This document shows positions 1 through 6,600 of a stretch of DNA of 7,419 bases, one piece after another. The notes beneath the pieces were generated by a model. It worked only from the letters and a program-made list of their open reading frames with translations. It was not told where the DNA came from and did not search any database. The translations under genes and the position numbers were made by a program. This DNA comes from Propionibacteriaceae bacterium (lineage in GTDB: Bacteria > Actinomycetota > Actinomycetes > Propionibacteriales > Propionibacteriaceae). The DNA lies in NCBI GenBank assembly GCA_027346035.1, contig DAIESZ010000136.1, positions 1-7,419 of the forward strand, in the 5' to 3' direction. Position 1 is the stretch's first letter. Each line of letters starts with the position of its first letter.

Positions 1-583
1 ACGACCTGGATCGGGCGTGTGTCCACGTCGCCTACGACCTTGCATCCCTCGGTGAGGCAACCGGTCCGGAGAAGTCCATCGACTGGGGCATCACCGAGGT
101 CTGCACGGACAACGACGGGAAGAAGTACCCGACACCGGGACGATCTCCTTGGCCGTCCCCGGCGACCGGGACCACTCCGGCTTCGACAACATCGCCTTCG
201 CCAGCGACACCTCGCTCCTCGTCGTCGAGGATGCCGGCGACAGCCTCCACGCGCAGCGCAATGCCCTCGACTCCGGCTACCTCTACGACCTCGGCAACCG
301 GGACGCCCGCGCCCAGGGCGCCGGACGCGTGCCGGCCCCGGTGCGCTGGCTCGCTGAGGGGCGTGACGCCTCCGCCACGTTCGACGCGCTCTCAGGCCCG
401 GCGTACAACGACGGCGACAACGAGATCACGGGCATCCACGTCTCCGACGGCGACCCCACGGCGGACGGACTGCTCGGTGCCAAGGTCCCAGACCCGTATG
501 CCGCGCAGTGGCGGACCTTCTGGACCCAGCAGCACGGCGACAACACCACCTGGGAGATCAGGTGGAGCGGCGCGTCACGCTGA
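1..583 (+). pseudogene. PhoX/DUF839-type phosphatase, 3' end, frameshifted
   Basis: Secreted PhoX-like (DUF839) proteins are metal-dependent alkaline phosphatases with a beta-propeller fold; this is the C-terminal part of one and its start lies outside the window. Two frames must be joined. From base 3 the third frame reads sensibly (DLDRACVHVAYDLASLGEA, later CTDNDGKKY) up to about base 128. From about 128 the second frame continues (PDTGTISLAVPG, GFDNIAFASDTSLLVVEDAG, LDSGYLYDL) to the TGA at 581-583. Adding one C to the CCC run at 128-130 restores KKYPDTGTISLAVPG, so a single-base loss best explains the break. The phrase FDNIAF followed by a strand ending in VVEDAG is the typical late propeller motif of this family. 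The break is either a real inactivating mutation or an assembly/sequencing error; homology is quite sure, loss of function is not. If the upstream frame is ignored, the first ATG of the second frame is at 149. Confidence 0.72.
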
Positions 584-601
584 CCGCCCCGTCCCCCCTG
601 A

Positions 602-634
602 CAGAGGCGCCCATCACCCAGGTGGGCGCCTCTG
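602..634 (+). terminator. Hairpin terminator after the PhoX-like gene
   Basis: A perfect 12-bp inverted repeat (602-613 with 623-634) encloses a 9-nt loop, 18 bases after the stop codon. There is no T run, which is common for actinobacterial terminators. Confidence 0.75.
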
Positions 635-657
635 CCATCGTCGTAGGACCACCGGCG

Positions 658-683
658 GGCCGGCTGCGCTGGTCGAGCCGGCC
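658..683 (-). terminator. Hairpin terminator after the three-helix-bundle gene
   Basis: A perfect 8-bp GC-rich inverted repeat (658-665 with 676-683) with a 10-nt loop starts 5 bases past the stop codon of the minus-strand gene ending at 688. No T run follows. Together with the hairpin at 602-634 it separates two convergent genes. Confidence 0.5.
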
Positions 684-687
684 GGCG

Positions 688-885
688 TCACGGCAGGAGC
701 CGGGACAGCCGCTCCCTCGCATCCCGCTCGACCAGGACGGGCACGAAGTCCCGCACCGGCCCGGTCATCGCCTTGTGCGCGGAGGTCACGGCCGCGTGGA
801 CCTCCCCCGTGTCCAGAGACGGGAACTCCGCCTCCAGGCGCTCTCGGACGTGCTCGATGGCCCTTGCCTCGTCGGCCCTCTCCAT
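688..885 (-). CDS. Three-helix bundle dimerization domain protein
   Basis: A 65-residue protein that begins MERADEARAIEHVRERL and contains EFPSLDTGEVHAAVTSAH and VRDFVPVLVERDARERL. This pattern matches the small actinobacterial 'three-helix bundle dimerization domain' family. In this family an acidic amphipathic helix with IxHVxERL is followed by a second helix with V..AV..A and a third with RDFVPxLVER. The same module is also found at the N-terminus of some actinobacterial arsenate reductases. No catalytic residues are visible; it is probably cytoplasmic and dimeric, and its function is unknown. The start is uncertain. ATG at 883-885 gives the length usual for the family but lacks a clear Shine-Dalgarno. 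The frame stays open upstream, and a GTG start giving MNRQRLVGAKTRWLDRQ is an alternative that would add about 36 residues. No arsenic genes are visible nearby. Confidence 0.7.
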   Translation of the reverse strand: MERADEARAIEHVRERLEAEFPSLDTGEVHAAVTSAHKAMTGPVRDFVPVLVERDARERLSRLLP

Positions 886-1223
886 GGGTTGATCATCAGG
901 GTCGGACCCACCCGGGGGCAAGACGCCGGCGAAGAACCGCGCTTGTCGGTCCAACCAGCGCGTCTTGGCCCCGACGAGGCGCTGTCGGTTCACTCTCAGC
1001 AGAACCGCGGCATACCGCCCATTCCAGAGGACACGGTCCCCGACCGGGTTGCAGGCTGGGGAGGCATGACAGTCAGCCTCGACGTGACGAACTCCTGCTG
1101 GAGGAGCGGGCCCGTGGCCCTTGGCCACGGAGCTCTTCTCTCTCGCTCGAGCCGCCGAGCAGGGCGGGCTCGAGACCTCACGGCGAGTCCGGAACGACCT
1201 GAGGCGCCCACCCGGCACCCGGC
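886..1223. other. Gene-poor stretch with clustered hairpins
   Basis: No convincing gene is seen here on either strand; the long open frames look like by-products of high GC. Three hairpins lie in a row: 1092-1096 with 1102-1106 (5 bp, 5-nt loop), 1112-1119 with 1123-1130 (8 bp, 3-nt loop), and 1146-1156 with 1163-1174 (11 bp with one bulged base). The stretch lies between gltA's terminator and the start of the small minus-strand gene, so it may be that gene's promoter and leader, a decayed gene, or an uncharacterised structured RNA. I recognise no known RNA family. Confidence 0.5.
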
Positions 1224-1267
1224 GCGCGTGTCGTATGCCGCCCGGCTGAGCGGCATACGACACGCGC
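1224..1267 (-). terminator. Strong hairpin terminator of gltA
   Basis: Bases 1224-1241 and 1250-1267 form an uninterrupted 18-bp inverted repeat around an 8-nt loop, 21 bases beyond the citrate synthase stop codon. It is the strongest hairpin in the window. It has no T tract and could act in both directions. Confidence 0.8.
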
Positions 1268-1288
1268 CTGCGCAGCCCCGACCAGGGC

Positions 1289-2584
<1,296 letters not shown>

Positions 2585-2592
2585 GTGAGTTG

Positions 2593-2600
2593 ACCTCCTT
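2593..2600 (-). promoter_or_regulatory. Ribosome-binding site of gltA
   Basis: On the minus strand this reads AAGGAGGT, a full match to the anti-Shine-Dalgarno, 8 bases from the ATG at 2584. It fixes the start of citrate synthase. Confidence 0.9.
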
Positions 2601-2656
2601 GCGTCCGGCACCCTCGCCGGCTCGATGCTTCCAGTGGCTTGACGCTCGGTCCGACG

Positions 2657-2708
2657 TTACCCCCAGGGGTATAAAAGGGATCGGCGAGCGAACGTGCAAA
2701 CGGTCACA
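2657..2708 (-). promoter_or_regulatory. gltA upstream control region: CRP/GlxR-like box, putative promoter, ACCCC/GGGGT dyad
   Basis: On the minus strand 2708-2693 reads TGTGACCGTTTGCACG, matching 8 of the 10 fixed positions of the CRP/GlxR consensus TGTGA-N6-TCACA. A possible -35 (TTGCAC, 2694-2699) sits inside this box, and AT-rich TTTTATACC lies about 17-20 bases further on as a weak -10. The -10 overlaps a perfect dyad, TACCCC-CA-GGGGTA (2658-2671). ACCCC and GGGGT stretches are the recognition elements of RamA, which together with GlxR is reported to control gltA in Corynebacterium glutamicum. The same dyad also resembles CsoR-type metal operators. The motifs are seen directly; the regulators are inferred. 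Confidence 0.5.
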
Positions 2709-2849
2709 GTCGATCCTCGGCCGCGAGCCCTGCGACCCGACGGCGTCGGCGCCATGCCGCCGGGTTCCTCCCGCGCACGCGGGAACTCGCTCACGCCCAT
2801 GGTGCGACTGCCCGCGCCACCATGGCGTCCTGCAGCCAAAGGAGTGACC

Positions 2850-3241
2850 ATGACCACAAACGCCGCCACGGCGGCCGGAGGCCAGGCCGCGTCCACCCCC
2901 CGCAGCTGAACCTCTTCGACGTCGACGCGACGCTCTCCGACATGTCGCCCATGGCGGCGCGCTTCACCGATGTCGGGCGGCCCGCCGGGGTCCCCGCCAC
3001 CGGGTTCGCCGACCTGCTTCGGGACGGCTTCACCCTCGCCGTGACGGGCGCCAACCGGCGTTGCCGCTGCCGACGCCAGCTCGTCGCTGTGCATCCCTGG
3101 GACATCCACGGCGCCCACGGGGCCGGCCTGCGCACCGCGGGGAGCAACCGCTCCGGTGCGCGCTACCCCGCGACGCTGCACCGCGCGGAGCTGGAGGCCG
3201 ACTCGCTCACCCGGCTCGAACGGGTGCTCATCGGCGGGTGA
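2850..3241 (+). pseudogene. Type II haloacid dehalogenase (HAD hydrolase), degraded
   Basis: The parent family hydrolyses the C-halogen bond of 2-haloacids, or related substrates, with an aspartate nucleophile. A good start is present: ATG at 2850 with AAAGGAG upstream. However, that frame ends at TGA 2907-2909 after 19 codons. A shift at the six-C run 2896-2901 opens the frame that carries LNLFDVDATLSDMSP (motif I, from about 2912) and FADLLRDGFTLAVTGANR. The protein then jumps at about 3056-3080 to LVAVHPWDIHGAHGAGLRT (late motif, 3080 onward) and ends at 3241. About 100 residues of the core, including the motif II and lysine region, are missing, so the product cannot be active. Near the joint the bases 3057-3078 read in another frame as GVAAADA, which resembles the residues normally before LVAVHPWD, so a second frame change is likely. 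A dyad at 2797-2804/2818-2825 precedes the start. Confidence 0.8.
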
Positions 3242-3253
3242 CGGCCGTCTCGT

Positions 3254-3820
3254 TCACCGCAGACCCTCGAGGACCAGGGCGATCCCGAACACCGCGAACG
3301 CGGCCGCGGCGCCGTACCTGATGAGACGCTCCGGCAGGTGCTTGCCGAGCAGCACGCCCACCCCGATGGCCAGGGCGTCGGCGACGACCATGCCGAGGGT
3401 GCTGCCGAGCCAGGTGCCGAACCACCCGTGCTGGGTGGCGAGCGTGATCGTCGCGAGCATCGTCTTGTCACCGAGCTCCGCGAGGAAGAAGGCGATGAAC
3501 ACCGCGACGACCGCCGTGCGGGTGGAGCGTCCCGCGGCCGTGGCCTCATCGTCGTTCAACGTGTCGCCGCGCAGGGTCCACGCCGCGAAGAAGAGGAACG
3601 CCAGGCCGGCAGTGATGGCAATGGCCCGGGTGGGCAGGTGGTCGCCGATGGCGGCACCGATGCCGACGGAGACGAGGTGGACCAGTGCCGTCGCGAGGGT
3701 GATGCCCAGCAGGACCTGGCGCATCCGGAAGCGCGTGGCGAAGGTCATCGCCATCAGCTGGCTCTTGTCGCCGAGCTCGGCGACGAAGATCACGGCGGTA
3801 CTCACGAGAAAGGCAGTCAT
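3254..3820 (-). CDS. TMEM165/GDT1 family Mn2+ exporter
   Basis: A 188-residue integral membrane protein of the UPF0016/GDT1 family, cation transporters that in bacteria export Mn2+. Both family signature repeats are seen: E15-L-G-D18-K-S and E115-L-G-D118-K-T. Each lies in the first helix of a three-helix half, and together their acidic residues form the ion path. Helices are at about 2-17, 35-58, 65-83, 102-117, 138-158 and 166-186, with a charged linker at 84-101 between the halves. The start at 3820 gives the usual family length. AGAGGAG lies 12-13 bases upstream, a rather long spacing. The gene lies downstream of mntR on the same strand but has its own promoter and a long leader with a Mn2+ riboswitch, which supports the manganese role. 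It ends 12 bases from the convergent dehalogenase remnant. The family is certain; the metal is inferred from context. Confidence 0.93.
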   Translation of the reverse strand: MTAFLVSTAVIFVAELGDKSQLMAMTFATRFRMRQVLLGITLATALVHLVSVGIGAAIGDHLPTRAIAITAGLAFLFFAAWTLRGDTLNDDEATAAGRSTRTAVVAVFIAFFLAELGDKTMLATITLATQHGWFGTWLGSTLGMVVADALAIGVGVLLGKHLPERLIRYGAAAAFAVFGIALVLEGLR

Positions 3821-3832
3821 CGTCGTGCGGGT

Positions 3833-3870
3833 CTCCTCTGCGCCGCCGAGGAGGGTGGACAGGCCTCGGC
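3833..3870 (-). promoter_or_regulatory. Riboswitch expression platform with alternative helices at the RBS
   Basis: In RNA sense, CTCCTC (plus 3848-3853) can pair with the ribosome-binding GAGGAG (3833-3838) over a 9-nt loop and hide it. The overlapping CCTCGGC (3845-3851) can instead pair with an upstream GCCGAGG (3864-3870) over a 12-nt loop, which frees the ribosome-binding site. The two helices exclude each other. This fits a translational switch; the coupling to the aptamer is inferred. Confidence 0.5.
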
Positions 3871-3901
3871 CGGACGCGGCCTCGAAGGGTCGGTCGGTGG
3901 C

Positions 3902-4004
3902 CGAAAGTCTCGTCCGCCGCGCGCCTGGAGGGGCGCAGGGCCCACCGCTCCGGGCCAGAGTGGCCAGCATGTCGAGGCGGCGGTTGGGGACTACTCCCTT
4001 TCGC
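3902..4004 (-). promoter_or_regulatory. yybP-ykoY manganese riboswitch
   Basis: The leader of the exporter gene carries the conserved marks of this Mn2+-sensing RNA. At its 5' end is CGAAAGGGAGTAGTCCCC, containing the near-invariant GGGAGTAG loop. In the middle is GTCGACATGCTGGCC (sites for the helix facing that loop), and GAGACTTTCGG closes the domain. The ends pair as helix P1 (CGAAAG 3998-4003 with CTTTCG 3902-3907). The element starts at the predicted transcription start and ends about 80 bases before the ATG. Members of this class are usually Mn2+-activated and often precede GDT1/MntP-type exporters, which is exactly the gene here. Recognised by eye, without a covariance search. Confidence 0.85.
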
Positions 4005-4011
4005 TCCCGGC

Positions 4012-4041
4012 ACGATAGACGGCGGTTTCGCCGCGGTGCAA
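4012..4041 (-). promoter_or_regulatory. Promoter of the riboswitch-exporter transcript
   Basis: Minus-strand TTGCAC (4036-4041) and TATCGT (4012-4017) are separated by 18 bases and match the -35 and -10 consensus at 4 of 6 positions each. The expected start near 4005 coincides with the first base of the riboswitch. The promoter lies just past the mntR stop codon, so the exporter can be expressed independently of mntR. Confidence 0.6.
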
Positions 4042-4054
4042 CGTCTCGGGTTGC

Positions 4055-4819
4055 CTAGCGAGCGTCCTCAGGCTCCCGAACTCCGGCGAGGTGGCGACAG
4101 GCGCGGTAATGGCAGGCGCCGCGCACCGGCGTGGCCAGGGGTGGCTCGTCGGTGACCCACAGCGCCGCGACGGCCTGGCTGCCGAGGTCGAGGGACCGGA
4201 CCGGCGGGCCGGCGAGCCGCACCGACGTCGCGCCGCCGAAGGGCTTGGGCCCGAGGACCTCGAGCGGGACGTCGAGACCGATCCCGTGCTCGGCGAACCA
4301 CCGGAGCAGCGCCGAGTCATCGTCGTCGATGCGAGCGACGTAGGCCGTGCTGCCGGCGGTCACGCTGCCGAGGGGGCGCGCTTCGGGCTGGTGGACCACC
4401 CCGTCGGCGGTGGGGATGGGGTCACCGTGCGGGTCGCGCCACGGGAAGTCGAGGGTGCGCTCCATGCGCTCGACGAGGAGCGGGGACACCGCATGCTCGA
4501 GCACCTCGGCGTCGGCATGGACCTCGTCCCAGGAGTAGCCGAGGGCACAGACGAGGTAGGTCTCCACCAGGCGGTGGCGACGCACCATGGTCAGGGCCTC
4601 GGCCAGCCCCCGCTGCGTCAGCTGCACCCCGCCGTAGCGCTTGTGGTCGACGAGACCGAGGCCGGCGAGCCGGCGGGACATCTCGGAGACGGACGAGGTC
4701 GACACCTGCAGCTCCTGGGCGACACTCGCGTTGGCGACCGGCCCTTCGGCCCACTCGCCCAAGGTGAAGATGGCCTTGAGGTAGTCCTCGACCGCGGTGC
4801 TGGTCTCCGGCTTCGCCAC
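4055..4819 (-). CDS. mntR: MntR, DtxR-family Mn2+-dependent transcriptional regulator
   Basis: A 254-residue metal-sensing DNA-binding protein that represses Mn2+ uptake genes when the metal is abundant. Residues 1-75 form the winged helix-turn-helix (VAQELQVSTSSVSEMSRRL is the recognition region). Residues 76-140 are the dimerization and metal-binding domain (RRHRLVETYL, EVHADAEVLEHAVS). Residues 145-225 form an SH3-like FeoA domain. Aligned by eye, Asp12 matches the Mn-selective Asp8 of Bacillus MntR, where IdeR has Met10, and Glu105 replaces the Cys102 of the iron sensors DtxR/IdeR; both point to Mn rather than Fe. The tail after 225 is unusual: C236-H-Y-R-A-C241-R-H243 could hold another metal. 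The start is GTG at 4819, without a clear Shine-Dalgarno, 9 bases after the stop of the small ORF before it, suggesting translational coupling. Confidence 0.92.
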   Translation of the reverse strand: MAKPETSTAVEDYLKAIFTLGEWAEGPVANASVAQELQVSTSSVSEMSRRLAGLGLVDHKRYGGVQLTQRGLAEALTMVRRHRLVETYLVCALGYSWDEVHADAEVLEHAVSPLLVERMERTLDFPWRDPHGDPIPTADGVVHQPEARPLGSVTAGSTAYVARIDDDDSALLRWFAEHGIGLDVPLEVLGPKPFGGATSVRLAGPPVRSLDLGSQAVAALWVTDEPPLATPVRGACHYRACRHLAGVREPEDAR

Positions 4820-4828
4820 GTGCTCAGG

Positions 4829-4924
4829 CTACGTGACGAGCACCCCGACGAGGAGGAAGCAGCCCACGAACACAGCCGTGCGCAGCAGCCCCCTCAGCAA
4901 CAGCCTCGCGGAGAAGTTCGGCAT
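4829..4924 (-). CDS. Putative 31-residue single-pass membrane peptide upstream of mntR
   Basis: A short open frame from ATG at 4924 to TAG at 4829-4831. It begins MPNFSARLLLRGLLRTA and ends in the hydrophobic segment VFVGCFLLVGVLVT, so it looks like one membrane helix with a positively charged N-terminus (cytoplasmic side by the positive-inside rule). It lies directly behind a -10 box (TATGAT) and a DtxR/MntR-like operator, with at most about 5 bases of predicted leader, so translation would be leaderless or nearly so. It is followed after 9 bases by mntR, whose GTG start lacks a ribosome-binding site; reading this ORF may be needed to translate mntR. I recognise no family. It could be a Mn-linked small protein, by loose analogy with the 42-aa MntS of E. 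coli, or only a coupling leader. Confidence 0.5.
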   Translation of the reverse strand: MPNFSARLLLRGLLRTAVFVGCFLLVGVLVT

Positions 4925-4945
4925 GCCTAACTTTTATCATAGGCA
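4917..4945 (-). promoter_or_regulatory. mntR-operon promoter with DtxR/MntR-like operators
   Basis: The -10 TATGAT lies at 4936-4941 (minus strand); no good -35 is visible. It is enclosed by an inverted repeat TGCCTA/TAGGCA (4924-4929 and 4940-4945, 10-base spacer). An overlapping near-palindrome at 4917-4930 reads TTAGGCATGCCGAA on the minus strand and is very close to the DtxR-family half-site pattern TTAGG...CCTAA. A repressor bound here would block both the promoter and the first codon, so autoregulation by MntR is likely but inferred. Confidence 0.6.
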
Positions 4946-4976
4946 GACCTTGCCCGGGCCCGGAACCGGCATGGCG

Positions 4977-6560
4977 TCAGTCTTGACGGGGCACAGAGGG
5001 TGGCCGCTCCAGCACGGCTCGCAGGACCGGCCACCCGGCGACCAGCAGGCCGAGCAGGGTGAAGAAGCCGTCCCTCAGGAGCGCACTGTTGCCCGCCTCG
5101 TAGACCTGGTCCGGTCGGCCGCCGGTGCCGACGTAGACCGCGGGCCAGGTGCTGCCCACCTCGCCGGTGCCGTCCCAGGAGACGTCGTGGAAGGTGTAGG
5201 TCCCGTCGGCACTGCGGAAGTCGCCGTCGTAGCTGCACGACCTCGAGCAGCTCTCGCTGGTGATGGTCAGCGTGCCGGGAACGCCACCGCCCTGCGCCAC
5301 CAGCAGCGCCTCGGGAAGCGTCGACGCGCTGGCAACGGCCAGCACCAGCCCGATGCCGACCGCCGCGACCGAGCCGCGGGAAGGCAGCTTCTCGACGAGC
5401 TGGGCCACCCGGCCCGACCGGGACGGCACCGCTGCCCTCTCGTCCTGCCGCAGGCCCCGGACCGGCATGGCCGGGGTGATCCGGCCGGCGTCGGTCACGA
5501 CCGAGACCCAGCCCCCGTCGCGCAGGTCTCCGACGGCGATGCCCGGGACCCAGTCGACCCGTGGACGCCTGGCTCCCGGGCCGTGGTCGAGGCTCGGCTC
5601 GCCGGTCCGGAAGGAGGCCACCGTCCCTGTCCCTCCCCGAGGGCGGATCCGCGCGAGCCCCCGCGGGTTGACCGCGACCTCGATGGCCACGCCCTCCCGT
5701 GGCGATGCGGAGGCGACACGCCCGCGCACCAGACCCAGGCCGGCGGCGGCGAGGGCCAGGCCGGCCCCGGTGATCCCCAGCGCCAGCCAGGCCGAGTGGT
5801 CGAGGGGTTCGTCGCGCAGCTCGACCCACGTCGGGTCGGTCGGGTCGACGAGCAACCGGACCGCGCTGCCCCGAGGCCGCTCCCACGCGCCGGAGACCGC
5901 CACCTGCGCCGGCAGGCCGGCCTGGTCGAGTCCGACCCCTTGGAGACCGCCATCGTCCCACCCGGTCAGCACGGTCCCCGTCGCCTTCACCGCCCGCTCC
6001 CGGTGGACCTCGTCGGCGGCCTTCTCCTGGGCGAACGCGCCGAACGACAGGACCGCTACGACCACGGCTGCCGAGGCACCCACCCACAACCGGAGCAAGC
6101 CCACCGTCTGGCCGGAGGCGACGACCGGCTGCGGCGCGCCGAGGACCGCCTCCTTGGGCACCTCGGCGACGATCTCGCGCTGGCGACGCCGGCCACGCCC
6201 GAGGGCCACGAGCAGGTGGACGCAGCCCACGGCATACGCGCCGAAGACCAGCCGGGCGGGCACGTTCGGGTCGTAGAGCACGTCGACGGCCGCCGCGCCG
6301 ACCCCGAGCACCGCACCCGCGGTGGGCCAGAGCCAGAGACCGATGACCGACAGGGCGAGCAGTCCGAGGAACACCCCGAAGGAGTCGACGTCGACCGCGG
6401 TGCACGGAGCGAGCGACGAGCACGCACCCTCCGTACCCCCGATGCCCCCGGCAACGGCCCCCGCCACGGCAAGACCGAGAAGGATCCACCGAGGCCGCAC
6501 GGACACAGTGGCCTCGGACCAGCTCTGCGCCGCGTCGAGACCGAACCGGGAGCAGGGCAC
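4977..6560 (-). CDS. Multi-pass membrane protein of unknown function, DUF3592-like region
   Basis: A 527-residue protein that I do not recognise. Hydrophobic helices are at about 24-40, 61-79, 82-95, 103-121, 155-176, 257-278, 396-412 and 497-516. Between the fifth and sixth lies a beta-rich domain (about 188-255) with KATGTVLTGWDDG and GSAVRLLVDPTDPTWVEL; the 'G-V-L ... YDPxxP'-like pattern resembles DUF3592 proteins. A second soluble segment (279-395) is rich in Arg/Gly/Pro. A third (413-496), between the last two helices, carries C438-SRS-C442 followed by SYDGDFRSADGTYTFHD and is probably extracytoplasmic with a disulfide. The start is GTG at 6560 with AGGG about 9 bases upstream; GTG codons at 6506 or 6500 are alternatives that still keep the first helix. 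It follows the redoxin gene after 40 bases, so co-transcription is likely. Confidence 0.75.
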   Translation of the reverse strand: MPCSRFGLDAAQSWSEATVSVRPRWILLGLAVAGAVAGGIGGTEGACSSLAPCTAVDVDSFGVFLGLLALSVIGLWLWPTAGAVLGVGAAAVDVLYDPNVPARLVFGAYAVGCVHLLVALGRGRRRQREIVAEVPKEAVLGAPQPVVASGQTVGLLRLWVGASAAVVVAVLSFGAFAQEKAADEVHRERAVKATGTVLTGWDDGGLQGVGLDQAGLPAQVAVSGAWERPRGSAVRLLVDPTDPTWVELRDEPLDHSAWLALGITGAGLALAAAGLGLVRGRVASASPREGVAIEVAVNPRGLARIRPRGGTGTVASFRTGEPSLDHGPGARRPRVDWVPGIAVGDLRDGGWVSVVTDAGRITPAMPVRGLRQDERAAVPSRSGRVAQLVEKLPSRGSVAAVGIGLVLAVASASTLPEALLVAQGGGVPGTLTITSESCSRSCSYDGDFRSADGTYTFHDVSWDGTGEVGSTWPAVYVGTGGRPDQVYEAGNSALLRDGFFTLLGLLVAGWPVLRAVLERPPSVPRQD

Positions 6561-6600
6561 GGGGTAACCCTAGTGGCTTCACCGGCCCTACCCGGGAAGG

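Noticed and set aside
886..1288. tRNA or other known RNA gene in the gene-poor stretch
   Set aside because: No cloverleaf, no T-loop consensus and no recognised family pattern on either strand.
2632..2638. GCCACTG on the minus strand, a word seen in cobalamin riboswitches
   Set aside because: None of the other conserved parts of that riboswitch are present in the gltA leader; a chance heptamer.
2639..2675. TTGACG and TATAAA on the plus strand as a promoter for the dehalogenase remnant
   Set aside because: The boxes are 25 bases apart, too far for a normal sigma-70-type promoter; TATAAA also overlaps the putative gltA -10.
4020..4033. Hairpin as a terminator for mntR
   Set aside because: Only 5 bp with a 4-nt loop, and it lies between the -35 and -10 of the exporter promoter; too weak to call.
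4052..4057. A third MntR half-site (TAGGCA on the minus strand) near the exporter promoter
   Set aside because: Only a single half without a partner, and it overlaps the mntR stop codon; not enough to claim an operator.
4091..4930. Plus-strand open frame opposite mntR
   Set aside because: Antisense to a clearly recognised DtxR-family gene; no ribosome-binding site and no family features.
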